64,000 nt of DNA from Brassica napus. Taxonomy: Eukaryota; Streptophyta; Magnoliopsida; Brassicales; Brassicaceae. A model generated the notes under the pieces. The model saw only the letters and a list, made by a program, of their open reading frames with translations, was not told where the DNA came from and made no database searches. How positions within the stretch are numbered: the stretch's first letter is position 1; each line of letters begins with the position of its first letter. The stretch spans positions 23,666,630-23,730,629 of the forward strand of contig NC_063451.1 of assembly GCF_020379485.1 (NCBI RefSeq). Reading direction: 5' to 3'. This document shows positions 57,451 to 64,000 of this stretch, piece after piece. Position numbers and translations under genes: made by a program.

Positions 57451-57457
57451 CTGAAGA

Positions 57458-57522
57458 GGCGCCAAATTAATTAATTCAAGAAGCGCGGCAGAGTCTGGCG
57501 CCAATAACCGCACCCGCCAAAA
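57458..57522. promoter_or_regulatory. Cluster of three E2F-type sites
   Basis: Three matches to WTTSSCSS on the minus strand (GGCGCCAAA at 57458-57466, GGCGCCAAT at 57497-57505, CCGCCAAAA at 57514-57522) lie 100-170 bases before the start codon at 57626. Such clusters mark E2F/DP-controlled S-phase genes. Confidence 0.65.
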
Positions 57523-57625
57523 TCTCCGTCCATATAATCACATCTCCAACCTCCCAATCTCCATCCCTCATCCTCCTACATCTCTCTTTCTCTCTCTACT
57601 CGATTTGTTCTTCCGAAATTACACA

Positions 57626-58246
57626 ATGATGACTCCTGTGAAGAAAAGCTCCGCCATTAGGCCTGTAGAGTTCTACGGAAACTCCCTTCCCCGTCCTCGT
57701 TTCTTCGACAACCCTAAGTTCAACTCTCACCGCGTTGATCCGCCGCTTTCTGTGCTCGACCCGCTTCTCTCATGGGCCAGAGAGGCCCACTGGTCCATGG
57801 GTGGTCTCAACTTCAGGCGCCTCCGTCTCCAGGGCCGGATCGAAGGAAACGTCGACAAGCTCCGTGCTCAACTCGAGAAATCCACTCCGACGAAACTCGA
57901 ATCTGGAGATTCCGACAAGAAGAAGAAGAGATCTGATTACGATTACGATTCTCCCCCTGCGGCTCCTGTTGCTGTGAAACGAAGAAGGTACATAGATCTG
58001 AACGCTGACGACGATGACGAGGAGATCGGATCGGAAGATGAAGGTGTGGCTAGGATCAGGAGGAAACTCTCTGATGATTTCGATAGAGTCGCTGGAGAGA
58101 GCAAGATCGAAGTTGTTAAAGCTGGTAAGAAATCAATTGAATCGGGTTCAGAGGGGAAGAGATTGAAGGAGAAGAAGACCCAAAAGGTTGAAGAGACAAG
58201 TTCGCCGAGGACTTCTCCAAGATTGGCCAAGCCTAGTTCGCGTTAG
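57626..58246 (+). CDS. Conserved plant protein, probably nuclear (206 aa)
   Basis: Single exon from MMTPVKKSSAIRPVEFYGNS. The N-terminal half is conserved-looking and Pro/Arg rich (LPRPRFFDNPKFNSH, DPPLSVLDPLLSWAREAHWS, NFRRLRLQGRIEGNVDKLRA). The C-terminal half is low complexity with alternating acidic and basic blocks (DADDDDEEIGSEDEG, KKKKRSDYDYD) and candidate nuclear signals (VKRRRYID, KRLKEKKTQK). By gene order it is the Arabidopsis At4g28310 equivalent, which I recall only as a poorly characterised, possibly microtubule-associated protein. An E2F-site cluster in the promoter suggests expression in dividing cells. The second ATG, three bases on, could also serve. Confidence 0.8.
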   Translation: MMTPVKKSSAIRPVEFYGNSLPRPRFFDNPKFNSHRVDPPLSVLDPLLSWAREAHWSMGGLNFRRLRLQGRIEGNVDKLRAQLEKSTPTKLESGDSDKKKKRSDYDYDSPPAAPVAVKRRRYIDLNADDDDEEIGSEDEGVARIRRKLSDDFDRVAGESKIEVVKAGKKSIESGSEGKRLKEKKTQKVEETSSPRTSPRLAKPSSR

Positions 58247-58529
58247 TGTTTTTTTTTATTTATTTAGCATTGTCGAAGATCTTTCTCTCTAGCCTTTAGA
58301 TGTAAGGGTACAGGTCATGAAATGAAACTTAGTTTTTGGAATTGCTTAACAAATATAAATTCTTCTGTTTTTTTTTTGTTCTTAAGAGTATATCAAACGA
58401 ATATCTCTATGAACCCTCGAAACTAAGTAACCTGATTACATGAATGGAACCGGCAGTCGAACGAAATTAGAATCAGATTCCACTGTATTCAACAAAATTA
58501 TAATCATATTCCATCCAATCTAAGGTTTT

Positions 58530-58534
58530 AACTT

Positions 58535-58566
<32 letters not shown>
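58530..58566. repeat. Long poly(T) tract
   Basis: An almost pure T-run of about 30 bases between two convergent genes; prone to length change and to assembly error. Confidence 0.85.
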
Positions 58567-58569
<3 letters not shown>

Positions 58570-58874
58570 ATTAGTTCACTTGGGCTACAGATGATAGATA
58601 ATACAGTAACCAAATTCTCCATCAATTTACTAGAACCAGTGGGATATAGATGGTAACACAGTAAGCTCAATGGGCTCTAAAGCCCCATATCATAGTTCAG
58701 AAGCTTTACCACAGACATATAAAAGACAGAGTGACCAACAAAAATAAGAAACTGTGCTCAAGAAATAACAAAAAACAATACAGACAAATGACGTGGAAGC
58801 ATTCGTTCTGACATCAGAAATAAAAAAAAAACACATCTATCCAAGGAAGAATATCGTATTTGCATCTTGTTATA

Positions 58875-59333
58875 CTAAGGGCAAGATGAGGAGGAAGAGT
58901 AAGAGCTGAAGAAGACAAAGTAAGCAAGCAGAGCACACAGAAGAGCCACAACATTTCCTACTTTAAGTAGATCCTTAAACACACACCCAACGATCTCTCT
59001 CGTCGCTTTCCTTCCTTCAACCACCACCCACCTACTCGATTCCCCTGCGAACGCCATCGCCACCACCACTGATGTCCATATCACAACGATGGCCGGCGCA
59101 GCTATGAACAGAGCCGCCGCCATCGTCAGAACTCCGAACACTGCTCCAACAAGCAACGAAGCGAAAACCGCAGGCCAAACAGATGATGTCTTGTGGTTCT
59201 CTCCGTACCAGTCAACAATCGAACTCAGCCAGTTCCACGAAGAAAACAAGAGGGTCGCGTAGACGACGAGAAAGAGACAGTCCCATAAACTTTTCTTGCT
59301 TATTGCACTCAAAAATAGCTTGTACGAGGTCAT
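58875..59333 (-). CDS. Four-helix membrane protein, unknown function (152 aa)
   Basis: Single exon starting MTSYKLFLSAISKKSLWDCL. Four hydrophobic stretches at about residues 19-38 (CLFLVVYATLLFSSW), 52-70 (VWPAVFASLLVGAVFGVLTM), 72-98 (AAALFIAAPAIVVIWTSVVV) and 124-144 (VGNVVALLCALLAYFVFF). A short basic loop (VVEGRKATREIVG) lies between helices 3 and 4, and a Ser-rich tail SSYSSSSSCP ends the protein. No family recognised; it looks like one of the small uncharacterised plant transmembrane proteins. It has a normal TATA-type AT-rich upstream region and no lesion, and is convergent with the gene at 57626. Confidence 0.75.
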   Translation of the reverse strand: MTSYKLFLSAISKKSLWDCLFLVVYATLLFSSWNWLSSIVDWYGENHKTSSVWPAVFASLLVGAVFGVLTMAAALFIAAPAIVVIWTSVVVAMAFAGESSRWVVVEGRKATREIVGCVFKDLLKVGNVVALLCALLAYFVFFSSYSSSSSCP

Positions 59334-59759
59334 CGTCTCCTTTCCTTCCTTGCCTACCGTTAAACACCAGATGTGATGATTCTGTCTGCTGGTAAGAGTT
59401 GTGGTTGTCTAACTAATCTTGTTCTCGCTGACTCCTATTTATAGTATAGGGCGAGTGTTTGCGGTAGAAAAGGAAAGTGCCTGGCTGATTCGCTGAACAT
59501 TCTTTTGTTTTCACTTGAGCGCTAGTTGACTTGTTACGTGAAAGACACTCTATTTCTGTTGAGCTCAGCGATTAGGCAGTGTTTGTCACGTGCCTCCGTT
59601 TTCCATTTTTAATTTCCTCTCTCTATTCGATTTTCGACTCATCTACCATGAAAATGCACATTTTCTTGAACCAAGTGGCTACATGGAATGTTTTACTATA
59701 TAGTTTGAACATACCTATTGAAGTAAATATGACATGAGACCTACCAAGAATTGTAATTA

Positions 59760-61353
59760 GGGCCTGTTTGTTTCTCCATCTGGATGGACCATCTGGATGA
59801 AGATGAGAGTTTTGTTTGTTTAGGCACTAAAAGTGCAACTCATTCAGATGGATCATCCGGATGACTTTTGAAAATTTAGGCTTAATTTTAAAGTCCATTC
59901 AGCTGAACCAATTTGGATCATTTGAATGGAGATGGTTCATTCAAAATGGTATAATGTCTATTATACCCCTAATGTAATTCACAAATTATAAACTTAAACA
60001 TAATATCATTTTTGTCGCAAACGAAAACTGACAAAACTACAAAAACACTTTTTCCCGTGCTAAAAACTATTTTTTCACGCCAAAACCCCAAAACGCATTT
60101 TCCCGCTAAAATTGCAAAAAAATATTTTCCCGTCAAAATTGCAAAAACGTGTTTTTCCGCAAAAACCGAAAACATGTTTTCATGCCAAAATCACAAAAAA
60201 AAATGTTTTCACGCCAACACCCCAAAATACTTTTTTCCGTCAAAACACAAAAAACACGTTTTCCCGCCAAAGTCGCAAACCGTGTTTTCCCGCCAAAATT
60301 GCAAAAACGTGTTTTCCCGCCAAAATTGCAAAAACGTGTTTTCCCACCAAAATTGCAAAAACGTGTGTTCCCGCCAAAACCAAAAAACGTGTTTTCTCAC
60401 CAAAACCGAAAATTTGTATTTTCCCGCCAAAACCAAAAAAATCTCATTTTCCCGCGAAAACCGTAAAAATGTGTTCCCGCCAAAAACCTATTTCTCCGCC
60501 AAAACCGCAAAACGCGTTTTCCCGCCAAAACCGCAAAAACGCGTTTTCCCGCCAAAACCGCAAAAACGCGTTTTCCCGCCAAAACCGTAAAAACGCGTTT
60601 TCTCGCCAAAACCGCAAAAACGCGTTTTCCCGCCAAAACCGCAAAAACGTGTTTTTCCGCCAAAACCGCAAAACCGCGTTTTCCCGCCAAAACCGCAAAA
60701 AATGTGTTTTCCTGCCAAAACCGCAAAAGCATGTTTTCCCGCCAAAATCGCAAAAATGTGTTTTCCTCCAAAAACGCAAAAAATGCGTTTTTCCGCCAAA
60801 ACATGTTTTCCCGACAAAACTGCAAAACGTGTTTTCCTGCCAAAATCGCAAAAACGTGTTTTCCCGCCAAAACCGCTAAAACTTGTTTTCTCGCCAAAAC
60901 CAAAAATTTGTATTTTCCCGCCAAAACCGAAAAATATCATTTTCCCGCCAGAACCGAAAAATCTTGTTTTCCGCCAAAACATAAAAAATGTGTTTTCTCG
61001 CTAAAACCGAAAAAACTTGTTTTTCCGTCCAAACTGCAAAAAGAAAAATCGTTAATTTTGAAATAATTCTAATGTAAATATATTAAACTAAATAATTAAA
61101 TGTAATATAGTTAAAATTAATATTGAACATATGATTAAATCAACACAAAGATATTTTGGTAATTTTTTTACTAAACTCATTTGAATGGAAATGAAAATAA
61201 AGAAACAAACATAAGATCCATTTAGATTATTCATCTAGATGAGCTATGTGGATGGACAAACAAACAATCACAAAAATCTGAATGGATCATTTGAATAGAT
61301 CATACAAATGAATCATTTGGATGGAGATGGCAAATGGTGAAACAAACAGCCCC
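59760..61353. mobile_element. PIF/Harbinger-type non-autonomous element carrying an E2F-site minisatellite
   Basis: Ends are GGGCCTGTTTGTTTCTCCAT and (reversed) GGGGCTGTTTGTTTCACCAT, flanked by TTA at 59757-59759 and 61354-61356. TIRs of the GGGNCTGTTTG type with TTA duplication indicate PIF/Harbinger. Subterminal regions carry repeated GGATGGATCATCTGGATG-like words in both orientations. The middle (60070-61035) is a 27-bp minisatellite. No transposase. Confidence 0.75.
60070..61035. repeat. 27-bp minisatellite with E2F sites, about 37 units
   Basis: The consensus unit contains GTTTTCCCGCCAAAAC followed by CGCAAAAACGC. Roughly 37 units by hand count; about 15 carry an exact TTCCCGCC. TTTCCCGCCAAA matches the E2F consensus on both strands at once. 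Units are most uniform at 60490-60660 and decay outward. Because 27 is divisible by three, all frames stay open, giving long spurious ORFs on both strands. Confidence 0.9.
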
Positions 61354-61356
61354 TTA

Positions 61357-61820
61357 GTAGTTTCCACATGCTATTAGGGCATTGACGTGATCTCTGAATT
61401 AATACTAGGATGCTAACATTAAACGAATAAGTTGAGTAATGTGCAGTATGTTGAAAGAATCGAATGGAAAAATCTGAAGAAGATGAAAGTTCTTTTACAG
61501 GCTGACTTATAAACGAAATTTCCATCATACTTTCCATTGGGAAGTAAAGACTTAGACGAAATTTCGTTTAAGTCTTTGCCAATAAGTTCAACATATCCCA
61601 TAAATGTGAAGAAGATGATGTTTTGGAAGTAAAGACATAAACGAAATTTTCATCATACTTTCCATTGGAAAGTAAGTGGGCCTTAAGTCACTCTCTAATT
61701 GAATAGCAGATAGATACAAGTATTGACCCTGTAATTTCACTTCTCAGGAAAATACTACAAAACAATTTTTCGAGATTTGTCCTCTAAAATAAACCTGAAC
61801 AATAGAGAAAAGGTAATATC
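61357..61820. other. Intergenic with a local direct duplication
   Basis: CATCATACTTTCCATTGG with flanking ACGAAATTT and AAGTAA words occurs at about 61515-61555 and 61637-61675, about 122 bases apart. A palindrome-like ACGAAATTTCGT lies at 61557-61568. No gene. Confidence 0.5.
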
Positions 61821-64000
61821 TGTTGTAAGCTTGAAGGAAGCTTGAGTATCAAGCAATCCTAGTCCTAATAAAATTGTGATCTTTAGAGATAATGATCAAG
61901 GTTATATTTAGGAGTTATCTAAATATATGTTTACAATTAGGATTAGGATAAGTGTGGTCTTATATAAAGACAATGTCGAGTTAGAGCATTGTTGGTGTGA
62001 GTTTTAGAGAGCTTAAGTTTTGTGTAAGTTTCTTAAGCAATAAGAAGAGTGAGTTCTTATTATCTTTGAGTTCATACATACATTCGAGTCTTACAAACAA
62101 TAATTGGTATCAGAGCCTGAGGATCGATCAATTATGAGTGATCTTGTGGTAGCGTCACCTTCGATAAAGAAGGAAGGAGGATCTTCCTCTATTAAGTTCC
62201 CGATATTGAATGCAACATACTATACCGTATGGGCTATGAGGATGAGGATTCTTCTCAGAGTACACAAGGTCTGGGAGATCGTGGAGACTGAAGCAGAGGA
62301 TGATGAAAAAAAACGATATGGCTAAGGCGCTCTTGTTTCAGTCTATACCGGAGTCACTTATCTTGCAAGTTGGGGAGTTGAGCACGGCAAAGAAAGTGTG
62401 GGATGCAATCAAAGCTAGGTATGTAGGAGCAGAGAGAGTAAAGGAAGCTAGATTACAGACACTTATGGCGGATTTTGATCGTCTCAAGATGAAAGACACA
62501 GAGACAATAGACGAGTTCGTTGGAAAGATGTCAGAGATATCTTCAAAATCCGCTGTTTTGGGAGAAGAAATCGTAGAACCAAAACTAGTTAAGAAATTTC
62601 TTAAGTGTCTTCCCCGAAAGAAGTACATTCATATTGTGGCTGCATTAGAGCAAGTACTTGATCTCAAGACAACAAGCTTTGAGGACATTGTTGGGCGTTT
62701 GAAAGCATATGAAGAGCGTGTAGCGGAAGAAGAAGAAGTTCAAGATGATCAGGGAAAACTGATGTATGCAAACCAGGAAACACAATCTAACCGAGGCTTT
62801 GGTAATGATTATAGAGGAAGGGGTCGTGGGGGAAGGAACTACTATAACAGAGGACGAGGCAGAGGCAGATACTACACCCCACGCGATCCATCTAAAGTCA
62901 CATGTTATCGTTGTGATAAGCTAGGACATTATGTGACTGATTGTCCTGACCGTCTATTGAAACTTCAAGAAGCACAAGAAATTGAGAACACTGAGACTCA
63001 AGAAGCAGACGAACTTATGTTACATGAGATCGTGTACTTGAATGAAGAGAAAGTTGTTCCAAGCAAATATGAAGGTGATGCCGGAGAAGATGATATTTGG
63101 TATCTCGACAACAGAGCAAGCAATCACATGAGTGGAGATAAGAGATACTTTGCGAGCATTGATGAGTCTATCACAGGGAAAGTGAGATTTGGTGATGACT
63201 CGCGTATTGATATCAAAGGCAAAGGGTCCATAGAGTTCATGGATAGAAACGGAGAGCCAAGAAAGATTATCGATGTATACTTTATACCGGACCTAAAGAG
63301 CAACATAATCTCGTTGGGACAAGCTACAGAGGCGGGATGTGATATAAGAATGAAAGATGAACATCTTATTATGCATGATCGTGATGGAAAGTTGATTGCG
63401 AAAGCAGTGAGATCGAAGAATCGTTTGTATAAAGTTCGTATGAGAGTTAAAGACACAATGAGCTTATTGACGACTGAGATAAGTGAAACAAGCCGGTGGC
63501 ACGAGAGGTTAGGACACATTAATCAGGATACAATGAGATCAATGGTGCAAAGAGGACTTGTCACAGGGATTCCAACTATCAATATTGAAAGGAAAGTATG
63601 TGGTTCATGCTTACTTGGCAAACAAGCAAGACGGTCTTTTCCGCAAGCAACAACTTATAGAACTTCGAACCTGTTGGAGCTCATTCATGGCGACCTATGT
63701 GGCCCCCATAACACCTAGTACAAGTACTGGCAACAGGTATATATTTGTGTTGATTGATGATCATTCTAGGTATATGTGGACTGCGTTACTAAAAGAAAAG
63801 AGCGAAGCATTCAAGAAGTTCAAAACCTTCAAGAGTCTAGTGGAGGAAGAGGTGAAAACCAAAATACAAACTTTTAGAACTGATAGGGGAGGAGAGTTTG
63901 TGTCAAAAGAGTTCAATGAGTTTTGTGAAGCGGTAGGAATCAAAAGACATCTTACGGCTCCCTATAGTCCTCAACAGAACGGTGTTGTTGAGCGCCGAAA
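61821..64000 (+). mobile_element. Second Ty1/copia element, 5' part (runs off the window)
   Basis: The 5' LTR (61821-62099, 279 bp) starts TGTTGTAAG and ends CTTACAAACA. The primer binding site TGGTATCAGAGC follows at 62105-62116. Gag, protease and the start of integrase follow on the plus strand. RT, RNase H and the 3' LTR lie beyond 64000, so the target duplication and age cannot be judged. Confidence 0.92.
62134..64000 (+). pseudogene. Copia gag-protease-integrase, two frameshifts
   Basis: It starts MSDLVVASPSIKKEGGSSSI at 62134. Gag (DUF4219/UBN2-like, KKVWDAIKARYVGAERVKEA) is followed by an RGG-rich stretch (RGRGRGGRNYYNRGRGRGRY), the zinc knuckle CYRCDKLGHYVTDC and the protease site at 63100-63130, which reads WYLDNRASNHMS: the usual Gly after Asn is Arg. 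Integrase has WHERLGHINQDTM, CGSCLLGKQ and, after a frame change, FRTDRGGEF and PYSPQQNGVVERR. Frame changes lie in an A8 run near 62306-62313 and a C5 run near 63704. This copy is not coding-competent. Confidence 0.9.

Noticed and set aside
60070..61035. CRISPR-like repeat array
   Set aside because: Repeats are directly tandem without unique spacers, units vary, and the genome is eukaryotic.
60012..61066. Several long overlapping ORFs on both strands (up to 255 codons) with repetitive PAKTAKTCF / FWRENAFLRF products
   Set aside because: Produced by the 27-bp minisatellite, whose period is a multiple of three, so every frame stays open. There is no start context, no domain, and both strands are equally open.
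1..64000. tRNA or rRNA genes
   Set aside because: Only tRNA-like A/B boxes within SINEs were seen; no complete cloverleaf or rRNA sequence was recognised by eye.

Overview
This is plant nuclear DNA, most likely from a Brassica or close Brassicaceae relative; the species cannot be fixed from sequence alone. Five single-copy genes or remnants match, in order, a stretch of Arabidopsis chromosome 4 as I remember it: RMA2 (1544-2137, minus), LLG3 (broken, 7437-9275, plus), a two-exon 77-residue gene (23456-23889, minus), FLOE1 (54864-56649, plus) and a conserved E2F-type-promoter gene (57626-58246, plus). A four-helix membrane protein gene follows (58875-59333, minus). Almost everything between them is mobile DNA, which stretches a compact gene cluster to about 58 kb.

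Layout: 1-7400 holds a possible last exon of an upstream gene, a truncated poly-A retroposon, a hAT MITE, RMA2, a tRNA-derived SINE and a decayed LINE. At 7468-8660 a TIR element carrying a broken MATH-domain gene sits inside the signal-peptide exon of LLG3. At 10149-23442 is a complete minus-strand Ty1/copia element (TSD AAGAA), split by a 7.9-kb CACTA element (11388-19262, TSD TCT) whose transposase gene looks intact; the copia element landed eight bases past the stop codon of the 77-residue gene. At 25.5-42.5 kb lies a decayed MULE of VANDAL/Kaonashi type: MURA-type transposase, DUF1985-Ulp1 gene, three F-box-like copies, two GRF zinc-finger genes and an unrecognised two-exon gene. Its noncoding parts, introns included, are packed with more than 100 copies of a short motif, (A)CGGCTGAGTTAT. 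At 43.3-54.2 kb is Helitron-like DNA with captured host fragments (syntaxin SYP4-type, fructokinase), interrupted by a young chromodomain Ty3/gypsy element (44415-49884, TSD CATTG). At 59760-61353 is a PIF/Harbinger-like element (TSD TTA) filled with about 37 copies of a 27-bp minisatellite that carries E2F sites. The window ends inside a second copia element (from 61821).

The most unusual feature is the motif-saturated MULE. A transposase, a DUF1985-Ulp1 gene and a motif confined to noncoding DNA resemble the VANDAL anti-silencing arrangement described in Arabidopsis, where VANC proteins recognise short motifs dispersed through noncoding parts of their own element. The motif here differs from the one I recall for VANDAL21, so this may be a separate motif/protein lineage. 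That link is inference.
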